Positions 1 through 11,040 are shown, counted from the stretch's first letter. The stretch is 64,000 nt of DNA from Metallyticus violacea (GCA_030762175.1 CM060833.1:154348501-154412500), one strand, 5' to 3'. Notes: generated by a model from the letters alone, not told the origin. Translations and numbers: made by a program.

Positions 1-590
1 AGCTTATGCAAGGAGAGGAAGGCTTTATCTGTCAAGTAAAACTATGCACTGTGTGTGCATCATCTTCAAATACTTGAGATTCGGTCCATTCTCATTGCGT
101 TAACGAAAGCAGAATATTAATAGTTGCGTTGTCAGTACATTCCTCTGACTAGCCTGATTAGCCATCTCTCCAGCTCCAGCTCCAGCTCCAATCGGCGAGA
201 ATTGGAACATGTGGAGCAAGATGGAAGATTTTTTTTTTTCATTGTTATGGAACCCACACTGAGTAGTTTCTTCTTTTTGATTATTATTGCATTTTGATTT
301 TAGACCTACAGCATTAAATCCAGGACAAACGTAGTGTATGCAAAGCAAACTATGAACAGGACTTTCTTGCATTAACTGTTCGAGATGGTATCATTTCACT
401 TGCCAGAAAATCAAGCGGTATCAGCAGATTGATGACACGTGGAGATGCATGCAGTGCGTCAGAACCAGGGAAGGGGCTACGAGGGTGGAAACACTTCAGA
501 CGGAGAGAGCTGAGTTGCGGGAGAAACTGCCAGCGGGCAGAAGAACGGATGGGGTTTGCAGAAGCAGAAACCAAGCGGCTACCTGAGTTG
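1..590. other. non-coding, no recognised feature
   Basis: I see no supported gene or repeat here apart from a very short CTCCAG triplication near 165-190. The short reading frames lack splice signals and any family resemblance. Confidence 0.5.
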
Positions 591-830
591 TTTGATTTGG
601 TTTATTTGCGGACGCTCTTTTAACATCTCAGGTCATCAGCATCCCATGTAATTCAGAGCGTGAAACGGTCAATAATTTTTGCTCAGAGACCTCTTCTTTC
701 AGGCTTGAGATTCTTTTACGTGCCGTAAATATACGACAGGGAACCACAACTTTATTTCCCTTACTTAGGATTTTTACGCCAGCAAAAATCCATCGATCCA
801 GGCGGGAATCGAACCCGGGATCTTGGGTTT
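591..830 (-). repeat. SINE family B, minus strand, head truncated
   Basis: Matches the other family B copies in the window. Read on the minus strand it has the pol III B box (GGGTTCGATTCC-like), the body with the TTTACGGCACG-like segment, and the conserved 3' end TGAGATGTTAAAGAGCGTCC followed by an A-rich tail. The A-box half of the tRNA-like head is missing, as the match stops just beyond the TTGGGTTT-like segment. It is diverged from the consensus, so probably an older copy. Confidence 0.85.
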
Positions 831-913
831 GAAACGGATGGAACGAGAAAACAAAGTGTACGACTGGGTGAAAGGACGCGAACTCCTGGGTTGATTATGA
901 GGCCGTTAGTCGT

Positions 914-1170
914 GATTTTTAATAGTGTTTAATGTTCTTTTTTACTACTGAGGCATCACAGGTGACGGACATGGTGACACATGAAATGAAATGATAAATT
1001 GCGAAAGGAGTATTTTTAAGGAATGAAGTTTAGGGTAACTTCCCGGCATTTGCCATTTAGCTGGAAAAAACTAGAAACTCCTCAGTCGGAGGGAACGGTC
1101 GTGGTGGTAATCGAACCCCAGGCCTACCGCTCACGAGTTCATGCCTTAAAGACCTCAGCCAACCGTGGCG
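914..1170 (-). repeat. SINE family A, minus strand
   Basis: Full-length but diverged copy. On the minus strand it starts with a tRNA-like head (A box near GGCTGAGGTCTTTAAGG, B box GGGTTCGATTAC), then the family A body with the AAATGGCAAATGCCGGG-like segment and the 3' end around GCCTCAGTAGTAAAAA and GTTAAACACTA. SINEs of this kind are transcribed by RNA polymerase III from the internal A and B boxes and moved by a partner LINE; the partner is not identified here. Confidence 0.9.
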
Positions 1171-1770
1171 CTGGACGTAATGGTGTTCACCTGAATCGGC
1201 GTGGGGCAACGGACGGCGATTGCTGGTAGGAGAAATTGAGGACGGTGTGCCACGTCCTGTGAAATCACAGGTGAGGTCAGACATCCTAAGATTGTTGCAG
1301 GCCAATTGCCGTGGTATCTACAATAAGTTAACATAATTTTGGAATTTAATTGAAGTTGTAAATCCAGACACAATTATAAGATACTGAAATATGGCTAAAC
1401 GACTTTAATGACGCCGAGATTCAGTGTATGATTATGCAGATTATCGAAGAGTTAGGCATAGTAAGAGAGGGTACTTTTTATGTGCCAAAACCGCAATAAG
1501 TAGCAATTTTATCGATTGATAAGGTTGTCGAAATGTTCAGCATGTAAAGAGTATGACTGTATACATATAATAACTTGTTATAGGCCAAAGGGTTAAATAA
1601 AAATATCTTACTTTACAAAAAGTTTTTAAAAAATTGGGTTCGGGTGAGATGGGAAGAATATTTACTAGTGGTAGGGAACTTAAACCTACCACCAGTTAAC
1701 GGACTTGGTTACTTGGGACGAACAAAGCACAAACTCTTGACAAGAAACTGATATGGGAAAACGGGTTAGC
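1171..1770. other. non-coding, no recognised feature
   Basis: AT-rich sequence without a supported reading frame, RNA gene or match to another part of the window. Confidence 0.45.
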
Positions 1771-2100
1771 CTTCTTCTTCTTCTTCTTCTTCTTCTTCTT
1801 CTTCTTCTTCGGCACTACAGCCCGGGATGAACCTTGGCCTGCCGCGGCGACTTTTGTTTCCGTCTTACGACTTCGTTGATAGAGGGCAGTATTGCAGAGG
1901 GACATGTGATCAGCATGCCGGCAATCGCGCAGCTTAGTGATCGAAGAACGCCACCTCCCTATCATATAGCTTTCCAATTGCCCTTGCAAGGCTGGGGGAT
2001 CCCATTCCAGCCCTCCCTAACTTAGAAAAATTCTTAAACAGGTACCGGGGAATCGAGCTCGGGCCTTCCGGCCAGCAGTCACCAACGCTAACCACTAGAC
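1771..2100 (-). repeat. SINE family C with (GAA)n tail, minus strand
   Basis: Read on the minus strand, a tRNA-like head begins at 2100 with an A box (TCTAGTGGTTAGCGTTGG) and a B box (GAGCTCGATTCCCC), followed by about 200 bp of body. It ends in a (GAA)n tail that appears on the plus strand as the TTC run at 1771-1811. The layout (pol III head, body, simple-repeat tail) is that of a tRNA-derived SINE and differs in sequence from families A, B and D. Only one copy is in the window, so its ends are inferred. Frames running through the tail are artefacts. Confidence 0.7.
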
Positions 2101-2148
2101 AACAAAGAATACTACAAGAGAAAATACTTTCTTAGACATTTATTTTAT

Positions 2149-2417
2149 CACCGACACGGGTTGCCGAAGTCGTTAATGCTCGGACACGTGAGTGGGAGGT
2201 CTGGGATTCGAATCTCATCAGGAGCATTCTCCCTACTGAGGATTTTTCCAAGTTTTCCTCAGTCCTCATAAATGGCAAATGCCGGGAGGTACCCTAAACT
2301 TAGCCTGAGACGTTTCCTTCCTTAACAAAAAATTCATCATTTCATCTCATGTACCATCAGTGTCCACCACCTGTGGTACCTCAGTAGTAAAAACGGACGT
2401 TAAACACTAATAAAAAA
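2149..2417 (+). repeat. SINE family A, plus strand
   Basis: Diverged full-length family A copy with a tRNA-like head (GGTTGCCGAAGTCGTTAATG in the A-box position, GGGATTCGAATCTC in the B-box position) and the common body. It ends CGGACGTTAAACACTAATAA plus a short A run. It lies immediately after the family C SINE, so this is a small SINE cluster. Confidence 0.88.
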
Positions 2418-2539
2418 GTTTCTCTTAACCATCCCTTAGAACGGTTAATGTCTTGTTAATTACATTCTGGCATCTGTGACCATAAAAGTGTATTGCTAGA
2501 TATTGATATGCTAATCATGGAATGCCCAACCAGGTAAAG

Positions 2540-2766
2540 ACGATTCTCCTAAACCAAAAATCGCGGTCGATTCCGGTAAGGATCGGTGGAGTTATTTCGG
2601 GCATAAAAATCGTAAGGGAAGTAAAGCCGTGGTGGCAGTGTCATAGATTTAAGACAGTATAAGAACCTTAAGCCTGAAAGAACAGGTCTCGACCGTTTCA
2701 CGCCCTGGATTTAATGGGATGAGCTGAGATGTTAATAAGCGTCCGCAAATAAAACAAATAAAAAAG
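2540..2766 (+). repeat. SINE family B, plus strand, degraded head
   Basis: Diverged family B copy. The B-box region is scrambled, but the body (GGGAAGTAAAGCCGTG, AACCTTAAGCCTGAAAGA) and the 3' end (GAGATGTTAATAAGCGTCCG, then an A-rich tail) are clear. Sequence decay suggests an old insertion. Confidence 0.8.
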
Positions 2767-3430
2767 TAATAAAGACGAAAATATGGCAGTTCAGTAAGAC
2801 AAACATTCCGGGTTTACAAGGTTATTTATGAGAAATGCAAGTCTTTGCGACAGGTAATACCATGCAAGAAATATGGAACACTATAAACTATCGTCATATA
2901 AGCACTAGATCTTTTTGTGCCTTTGAAATTTCTTAAATGGAATCCGGATCTTGAATATTATAACAGGGCTATAAGAAAACAGAACGTAAAACATGAAGGA
3001 CTTTCAAATTGAGAAAGAATAGTCTAATTCATTCCGAGTTATTTAGAGAATTAACTTAAAAAGTGTTGAAAAATAGAAAAAAATGTGCAAGAATATTTCT
3101 TGAAAGATATTCAAAAAATTATTAAAAATATTGCAATATCTTTTACAAATGTGTTAAGTAGGAGCAGGGCAAATAATGGAACACTGCCTTCTTTAATACA
3201 TTTCAGTAACAATCCAATTATCTTAGGGCGAATGAAGAGCGCGTTTATTAAATAATAATTTCATATCAGTTTTAAATCCTAATGAAAAGGACTTGTAGGA
3301 AACTGATCTGAGAACTTAGTCACCAGGAAGCTAACAACAAATAATGTTTGGAAGAGCCTAGAAAAATAATTAAATCGGAAATTGCGTGGAGCGGATGGGA
3401 TCCCGACATAAGTTTTAAAGCTAGGAGGTA
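2767..3430. other. non-coding, no recognised feature
   Basis: AT-rich sequence between SINEs and the LINE fragment. No repeat in the window matches it. Confidence 0.4.
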
Positions 3431-3439
3431 TGGGTATAT

Positions 3440-5035
3440 ATCCATAAATATTTTGCTACTTCTGTCAATAAAGGGGGAAACAAAAGTGGTGTAAACAATT
3501 ATCAATCTGTGAGCTAAACATAAGTTGTTTGTAAGGTAACGGAAGATTTAATTACTCAATACATCCGGCACACAGAGGGGGTTTTTTCCATGCTCAACAC
3601 AAATTCATGGAGGCTTTTCACGCGAGAGCCAGATTATTTTCTTGTTCGAGGATCTAGTCCATAAAATGGATAACAATAGGAAGGTTGGCGCGGCAGTGAT
3701 AGAGTTTAGTAAGGTCTTTCACTTTGCTCCACACGATACTTTATTGTTAAACATATCACGTGTTGGATTAGATAAAAGAGAAATATCTTGGATTCAGGAG
3801 TTTTTAAATGATCCAAACCAATGCGTTAGATTTAGTAGCACAATATCTAAAGAGTGTCATAACATCGGGAGTTTCCCAGGAATCGGATACAGGGTGTTTC
3901 GAAAATACTTTTACCAGCTCTGGTGGCTGGTTCCTCGTACCAAAGCAAGGGAAAAAAGCCCATATAAACATATGGCCGCAAATCATTAGTTTTTGAATTA
4001 TATGAAAGTTTACCAAAACAAGAAAAAAATATCCATATAAATATATGTTCGTAAATCCGTAGTTTTGGGGTTATTGGTGAAAGTTTACGGCAGAGTTAAA
4101 ATGACTATTTCTATTACATCTTTAATGCGGTTATTACCAAATCACATAAATGGCTAACTTTCAACAGTGTTATTGCTGCATTTTGCAAATAATATTTTGC
4201 CATAAATGCATGCATCAGCACATTTGTATCGATGATTATTAGATTATTCGATTACTTAACGAAAATAATTATATTTTCGGTTTACGAACTAAAGTTGTTA
4301 AATTTTACCTTGAAAGGCGTTGAATAAAAGTTTCATTAATAACTCAAAAACTAAGGATTTCCCGAAACATAATATTTATATGGACTTTTTTTTGTAAACT
4401 TTCATTAGTAACTCATAAATCTAATACTTTCCGAGCATATGTTGCTTGGATATTTTTCTTATTTTGGTAAACGTTCATTAATAAGTCAAAAACTTAGGAA
4501 TTCTGGACATATGTTTATATGGACATTTTTTCTTGTTTTAGTGTGAGGAACCCACCACCAATGTTTATAAAAGTATTTCTGAAACATTCTATATATAAAC
4601 GATTTACCAAATAGTATATCTAAAATGAGGTTATTTTCTGACGATTTTACTATACACAAAGTGAAGTGGACGAGGTCGGTAAGTTAACTAGAATATAGAC
4701 AATTAAGATAAACAAGGGTAAAAATTTAGAAATCTGTATTAATTAACAAACACATGGAGGGAATTGTTCTTTACTGTCTTACTGATAAGCAAATTGTTTA
4801 TAAGAAAAACACTGCAAATACTTAGGAATGTATTTACACAAAAAGTTGGAGTGTAATGCGAAAAGCAAGTAAGTTTTTGCATTTCGTTAGAAGAGTCCTT
4901 AGAAAGGGAAACGCACTATCCAAAGGATTAGCTTATAGATTCCTTGGTTGTCCAATAATGGAAAATGAAGCATCTTCCTGGAATCTGCATAGGAAAACTC
5001 AAAATAGATACTCTCAAGATAACCGAAAAGTGTGA
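3440..5035 (+). pseudogene. decayed non-LTR retrotransposon (CR1/Jockey-like) RT fragment, split by a MITE
   Basis: The first part (about 3440-3889) translates, across several frameshifts and stops, into segments that align in order with LINE reverse transcriptase: a YQSVSLTSVVCKV-like stretch near 3510, then VHKMDNNRKVGAAVIEFSKV with the block that normally reads DFSKAFD, then VGLDKREISWIQEFL and a GVSQ motif (normally GVPQGS). The second part (from about 4592) resumes with YINDLP and LFADDFTIY, where ADD holds the two metal-binding aspartates of the polymerase site, and continues past KASKFLHFVRR and GCPIMENEASSW. The few codons between GVSQ and YINDLP are missing, at the place where the inverted-repeat element sits. 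RT copies LINE RNA at the nick; this copy is dead. The exact clade needs a profile search. Confidence 0.8.
3890..4591. mobile_element. 702-bp inverted-repeat element (MITE/foldback) nested in the LINE
   Basis: The ends are inverted repeats: left CAGGGTGTTTCGAAAATAC, right GTATTTCTGAAACATTCTA. They are flanked by TA at 3888-3889 and 4592-4593, as expected for a Tc1/mariner-type TA duplication. The inverted homology runs inward for well over 150 bp on each side. The arms hold repeated units of roughly 80 bp built around CCATATAAATATATG and GAAAGTTTACCAAAACAAG, present in both orientations. No transposase is encoded. It is best read as a non-autonomous DNA transposon whose arms grew by internal duplication. 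It interrupts the reverse-transcriptase reading frame of the LINE, so it is younger than the LINE. Confidence 0.8.
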
Positions 5036-6530
5036 AATACAGATATTTACATTCTATTTTATAATTTTTAAAGTTTTAATCCTATCTTGTTAAAACTTTT
5101 ATATAGAATAATTTTTTAAAATTAATAATTTTAAGGAAAAAATTAAAATGTTAAAACATGGACATATAAATGTTACTTTTTGATCAAGTAGAACAATAGG
5201 ATTAATCTTTTTTATAATATTATTTGATGAGGTTCACTATGAATTAAGAACTAGAATAATTCTTCGATGTGATGCATGAAATTAATTATGAATTTTTATG
5301 TTTTAGAAAAAAATATGTTAAAATTTTAGCAAAAATTTGCAATGCATTTTGTACAGTTATTGAAATGTATAAGTAATATAAATAATCAGAATTCCTGGTA
5401 TTTACAAACAGTTCTGCTATGTGCACGCAAAATTTCAAAGCGATTGGCCAACCCAAAGCTGAGAAAAAGGAATATTTCAATGACAAAAATAATTTTACGG
5501 AGAAATGTGAGCAAAATGAACTTAATACATTCCGAGGCAATAATCATCCTGGTCTTTTCTCTTCTTCTGCTGCCTACTTTGGGTCCTGGCCTCCTAGGTA
5601 ATTTTTTCTGAAGCCCCATGTCTATAAAATAAACTCAAATTGTGTCAAAAGTACTAAATATTGTAGGAGGTGGAGAGAGATTCAGCATACAACATAAAGT
5701 TTTGACACCACTATAACATTACCCAATAATCCTCGTTCAGTATACAAAACTTAGAATGGTACCACAATGCTTACTAGCAGTATGAGTTTAGAGCTTCTCA
5801 TACTGTTTTTACTGCATCATGAATTACATTTTATAACTAATCTTCGGAGCTAGGCCTTTTCTAGCACCAACATCTTCAACTAACGTCATAGAACCACTTT
5901 CATGTCAATATTTACAATTTGTATCACTACCAATTAGCTCTGTTAACAACTGCACATCTATAATTATATTATTACCATTATTTACACAGACACTGTTTTC
6001 ATAGGTACACACCCCTCGACTTCACTGTAAAGAAGTTTTCTTTGAGAAACACTTATTTTATTTCTTTACTCTCAGTGCAAGACGCGTGTTAGTGTAATCT
6101 TGGGTGTACTTACATCGTAATTACAGTTCATGAGCACTATTTACATGCCTATTGCCATGAAACTTTCGTTTTTTATTCACTCTTTACACTTTGCTATCGT
6201 GAAACAATTGCTTTAAGTCTTTATAACACAGTCTTTAATGTGCACTTATTGTAAACAAACTGGCGGCTCAGACAAGTGAGAAACGGGAGGCAGTAAACAG
6301 AACAACAAAAAACATGGCCAACCAGCAAGGAAAAAAAATCTCTCTCATTTTAGAATTATAAATGTAATTAAACCACACTATTTTATAGGGGCATAGCATT
6401 TAAGACTGGTATTTTGCAGCTCCAAGTTAAAATGTCATTTAATGTCTTAAATATTATTTTCCCACTATAAATGATACATCAAATTACTCGGCAAGAGCTG
6501 TAGATTTTTTATCCTAAATATTAACCCATT
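5036..6530. other. non-coding, no recognised feature
   Basis: AT-rich sequence with no reading frame or repeat match I can support. The frames near 5342-5611 overlap in both directions and have no family resemblance. Confidence 0.4.
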
Positions 6531-6769
6531 CGAGTTATATGATGAGCTGTACTCGCATAAGGTAGTAATGGCTCGTAAATCGCATGACAAGCACAGCTAG
6601 CAAGAATGCGTTGATCAATAAAACTGCATGTATTTGCATTTCTAAGTCACTTGTATTCAAATGAAATGAGAATGGAACTAAATACACTTAATTCTTGGAA
6701 GTCTACATGGTGTGCCCCGTCATATGTTCTACACAGTTACTCTTTCATTGCAAAGTACAGCTAACCTCA

Positions 6770-8240
6770 GTAGTCAAAATAGCAAGACAAGCAGTGAGAT
6801 GTAATGACGAAGAGGATTTGAGAACATTTATTAAAACTGTTCTAAATAGTGACAGCGAACAGATCGAATTTTCTGATTTTAAAAACGAAGATACAATTTG
6901 TGCTTCTGTCTATGAATCTAGCTCTGAATGTAATTCAAAATTGATAAGGATAATTCCGCTCCAAGTCCTTCAAATTGTGTTGGCATTGTGACGCAAAAGA
7001 AACAAAGTGATTACAATGAAATAAAAACTGATAATAATCCCATTGTGTACCCGCACAATGGAGTCCGTAAAGAATTACTAAAAATATATAAATCAAGGCC
7101 GCTTTCAGAAATTGATATTTTTTTTTTTTTTTTTTTTTTGAAACTTATGAAACCGCTGTTCGAAAACAGTTGTGCAAAAACAAACGCTTGTGCTACAAAG
7201 TAAATGTACAATTAAGAGAGAGAAAAAAACTGAAAGATCGCTTGATACACCAGGTGAGGTTAGAGCATACTTTATTCAAGTTATTCTGATGTCTCTAATG
7301 CGAAAGTGACGAATTCTACCATACTGGAGTATAACGAGGTGCATTAAGACACCCATATTTGGAGAAACGAGCAGACAAGAGTCGCATTTTTAGCGACGAC
7401 AGAAATGAAGAGCGAAATGATAAGCTAAAAAAGATTAGGCCCATTTTTGAGCATTTTTCTGCAAAATTGTCAGGGATGAAAGCCTAATGAAATTCAGAGG
7501 TTGCCTCTAATACGTGCGAAGCAATAGATCCAATCGTGCAAGATTTTTAATAATCTTTTACAACATTTGAGAATATTCTAGATATTGCTTGTTCTTAAAA
7601 TTTTATATAGGTGATGATGTGATAGATCCTGGTCTTCCAGCAAGTGTAAATGCTGTACTACACGTGCATGATCCATTGTTAGACAGAAGTCAAACATTGT
7701 ATCGGGATAAGTGGCATTCGTCTCCAGATCTCTTTAGAGGATTGATGGATACAGAAGCTAATGTAGCGTGAGGGCAAAGAGAAAGGAAATGCCGCCTGCT
7801 ATCTTTCATAATAAACGAAAACGTCTGCAAAGAATGTGCCGTGTGTGAGGTGGAAGGATAACAAAGATAACTTTTTCCCATCTAAGAAACACAAAACTGC
7901 TGACATTACAGCAACAGGCAAGCTGAGAAGGAAAGGTGAAACACCCACGGAGGAGGTAAAGAAACCAAAGTATGCCCTTGAGTATCAGAAGGGAATGGGA
8001 TAATGCGGATTTGCAAGATCAAGTGACAGCTTTGTTTTCTATAAAGTGACGCGCAGTTAAAGGTTACAAGAAAATAGTTTTCCATCTGCCAGACATGTAT
8101 CAACTGTTTCATTTTGTTTCACAAGATGACTAGTAAGAAAAATACCAACTACAAGGGCTTTGCAACCAACATCTCTCATCAGCTGCTTCAAAGTGTAACA
8201 TTTCTACAGTACAATGTTAATAGGTCGACCTATTACTGAG
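6770..8240 (+). pseudogene. piggyBac-like transposase remnant
   Basis: Translation in shifting frames recovers the order of piggyBac transposase: an acidic serine-rich N-terminal stretch (DEEDLRTFI, SSSECNSK) near 6800-6950, then TPGEVRAYFIQVILMSLMRK near 7245-7300. Next come DESLMKFRG near 7473-7500 (normally DESM-FRGR, first catalytic Asp present), RDKWHSSPDLF near 7705-7737 (second Asp region), and EYQKGMG followed by DLQDQV near 7985-8020 (third Asp region). A final FILFHKMTSKKNTNYKGF segment ends near 8170. Many stops, frameshifts and a poly-T run (7120-7138) break it. A functional copy would cut and paste DNA at TTAA; this one cannot. Confidence 0.8.
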
Positions 8241-8356
8241 AAAATTATTGGGAATACTCCATTGAGACTGCAAGCTAAAATATGGGCCCACCTTCCGATG
8301 CTAATTCCACTACAGACAAGAAAATAAAAGGAAAAAAAAAAAAACAACATTTTGTA

Positions 8357-8602
8357 TGCTACAATATCGAGGGTTCATTCCCAGCCAGTATCAATTTATT
8401 TTATCGGGCGTAAAATTAAAAGTATGGCTTCCTTAGGAAGGGAAGTAAAGTCATGCGTCCCGTGCCGTAGTTTTACGGCATGAAAAATAACCTCAAGCCT
8501 AAAACAAGAGGCCCCTGAGCAGAATTTGTCGGCCGTTTCACGCCTGAAATGAATGTAATGCTGACGACCTGAGATGTTAAAGAGCGCCCGTAAATAAACT
8601 AA
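8357..8602 (+). repeat. SINE family B inside the piggyBac-like element
   Basis: Starts within the head (B box GGGTTCATTCCC) and runs through the family B body and the 3' end TGAGATGTTAAAGAGCGCCC plus an A-rich tail. The A-box half is absent. It lies between the piggyBac transposase remnant and the inferred right end. Confidence 0.85.
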
Positions 8603-8849
8603 AACGATTTTCTCACCCTTCATTTGGAGCACTACTTTGAGATCTAACACCCTAGCAATTACGTTAGGCCATCAAAATTGTCGAGTCAATACTTCTATGC
8701 AAAATTTCAGGAAACAAATTATATTGATTGATTGTATATGTATTTTAAACTCTAAAACACACTTGTGCAGCTATATAGGAATTTAAATCAGATTTCTGAG
8801 GTAATAATGAGGGCATTAAAATGCGGTACAACTGGGTTAAAAATGTAAG

Positions 8850-9215
8850 TTTTGGCCATTTTACACTTACTGGCTACCTCAAGAGGGTACAGAGAAAGGC
8901 AGCCAATTTTATGAAAGGAGGAGGAAGACATGGGTTCGAATCGAAAGGTGCAGGATCTGGGAGGGGGAAATCTCTAGGTGCAAAAAGTGAGACTTTGTGC
9001 ACTTGACAAGGCATACAAGGAGCATAAGGCTTGGAAAAATCTTGAAATTAAACTTAACACACCCTCATTCATACATTCCAAAATATACTAGTAAGGCAAC
9101 AGAGCAGGAAACATTTTGTTCTTAAACAGAATTATCTATGACTGGAATAACTACGGGCAGCAGTCTTTGAGGGCTGTTCTCTAATATTTTAAACATTTAA
9201 AAAAACCATAGTTCT
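8850..9215 (+). pseudogene. LINE C-terminal fragment (CR1/Jockey-like)
   Basis: In changing frames it gives TGYLKRVQRKAANFMKGG, then a SLGA-K-E-TLCTL-KAYKEHKAW-NLEIKL stretch and NILFLNRIIYDWNN. This is the usual tail of LINE ORF2 after the RT domain (LE-VQRRAA, a W-SL-ARR-RL--LYKA stretch, then F-NR-I-DWN-L). It resumes about where the LINE at 3.4-5.0 kb stops, so the two may be from the same family. It starts next to the TTAA at 8837. Confidence 0.7.
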
Positions 9216-9219
9216 TAGT

Positions 9220-9785
9220 TTATCTTTTATAGTTGATATGTATTAATTAGATTGAAATATATTTAAGTAAGTTGATATGCATTTATTTAGACTTAAGTGT
9301 ATATGTATTTATTAGATTGAAAATATTAAATTAAAATATATTAAATTATATTGACATGTATTTAATTAGACTTAAATATAGGGAATTGTATTGAAATGTG
9401 TTTATATAGGTTACCATGTATTAAGTTGATATTTATTTTATTAGTTTGACATCTATTTTATTGGGTCTGCATGTATTTATTTAGGTTGAAATATATTTTA
9501 TTAAGTTGACATGTATATAATTAGGTTAAAACATATTTACAGATTGTAATATATTTAAATATTTTAGAAGGTTTAATTATGCTAAATATATTAAAATATA
9601 TTAAATATATTAAAATTATATATTATTAATATATAATATATAAATATATTAAATTAAATTATATTATATTTAATTAGATGGAAATGTATTTAATTAGATA
9701 GGTGTATTTTATATATTTTATTAGGTTAATATGTATACAATTAGGCTGGCATGTATTTAAATACATTGAAATGTATATAATTTTT
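9220..9785. repeat. degenerate AT-rich minisatellite, ~20-bp unit
   Basis: About 560 bp of loosely repeated units around TTGACATGTATTTAATTAGG, with spacing drifting around 18-25 bp. Variants such as TTGAAATATATTTTATTAAG are frequent. No coding potential. Confidence 0.7.
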
Positions 9786-10099
9786 GGCATTCATAATTGT
9801 AAGAGCTGTAAATATTAAAATTTCACCATTTATCTACTGCTACCATGTAAGCCCAATTGCAAGATTGAATAAACACCTGCTTTAAAACAATAAAAGTATA
9901 CAAACAAAGGAATTAGTTAGAATTAATGACGGATTAATAAAGTATGGAGGGATAATTCAAGCTTAGATTTTTACTTGTTCTGAGCTATGTTAGGACCAAG
10001 CAGCAATACCAAGTAGCTGGTCCACAGTGTAATACAAACATATTTTAAAAAGTAAATTAGAATACAGACAACAAATAAAAAGCATTTAGTACCCTAATA
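9786..10099. other. non-coding, no recognised feature
   Basis: AT-rich spacer between two tandem arrays. Confidence 0.4.
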
Positions 10100-10610
10100 G
10101 CACGGCATAAAGTATAATAAAAGTTTAACTTATAGACTGAAGCGGAATATATCCTATTTAAACGCCCTAAACACTCATTGATAGCAGTTGTTTAATTATA
10201 TTAATTTAATAAATTTATTTTGTGTATTTTTACATTAGGTAAGGACTATAATGCTCAATATAAAACTACAAACATTTAATGGTAATAGTTATTAAGTTTT
10301 GTTAATTTAAAAAGTCCATTTACGTATGTTATTAAGAAAGATAAAGGCTATAATATTATTTGATTTAAAGCTGGAAATATTCATTGGTAATATGTTTTTA
10401 ATCATATAAGTTTAATAATATCCTTTGCACATGTTCTTATATTATTAGGCAATGGTTTTAATTTTCAGTTCAAATAACAAATATTCGTTGGTAATATGTT
10501 TTAAATCATATAAATCTAATAAGCTCATCTGTATAGATTTCATGTATCAGATAAGGGCTATTACAATATTTGTCTTAATGTTTGTTTGTTGGCCTTCATG
10601 GCAATACTTA
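10100..10610. repeat. tandem repeat, ~104-bp unit, about 4 copies
   Basis: The segment ATTCATTGGTAATATGTTTT and its variants recur at about 10177, 10281, 10386 and 10490, giving a period near 104 bp. Each is followed by an ATCATATAAGTTTAATAA-like stretch and by AAGGCTATAATATT-like sequence. Units are diverged from one another. No homology to the ~140-bp units elsewhere in the window was apparent. Confidence 0.7.
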
Positions 10611-10904
10611 ATAATTTAACGGCTCAAAGGAGTACACACACATGGCCAAGAATATGAAAATATCAACTACAGATTAAGAAAATTGTAATATTAAGATAAT
10701 CATTAAATGGCAACCGTAACAACATTAATAATGTGCACCAAGAATGAAACACGAGACAGACAGCTTTGTTGCGATTAAATAAAAATTAACGAATTGCATT
10801 CGCTTAGTACACTTATACTGAAAATAATTCATTGTGAATAGTATTATTACAATCCTATTGTAATAAGTGACGTTTTATATTTCAAAATGTTTAGTTAGTT
10901 ATGC

Positions 10905-11040
10905 TTTGTATTCTGTAGGGAGAAGTTGTGCTTTATTTTCCATTAGAAAAAATCGTGGTTAATATTCCGTGAGGAGAAACTGCATTTAACATTACGCAAA
11001 GAAAAGTGTGATTAATATTTCGTGGAAAGAAGGTACAAAT
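10905..11040. repeat. short tandem repeat, ~36-bp unit, about 4 copies
   Basis: Units built on GTGGTTAATATTCCGTGAGG and variants (TTAACATTACGCAAAGAAAA, GATTAATATTTCGTGGAAAG) follow one another with a spacing of roughly 35-37 bp. Confidence 0.6.

Larger units (their letters stand above)
6535..8836 (+). mobile_element. piggyBac-like element, degenerate (ends inferred)
   Basis: The left boundary is TTAA (6531-6534) followed by CCCATTCGAG, and the right boundary is TACAACTGGG followed by TTAA (8837-8840). Both ends therefore start with CCCA inside a TTAA target, the signature of piggyBac transposons. The span of about 2.3 kb is usual for the group and includes a later SINE B (8357-8602). The terminal repeats match only weakly beyond CCCA, so the right boundary is less certain than the transposase inside. 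Confidence 0.55.
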
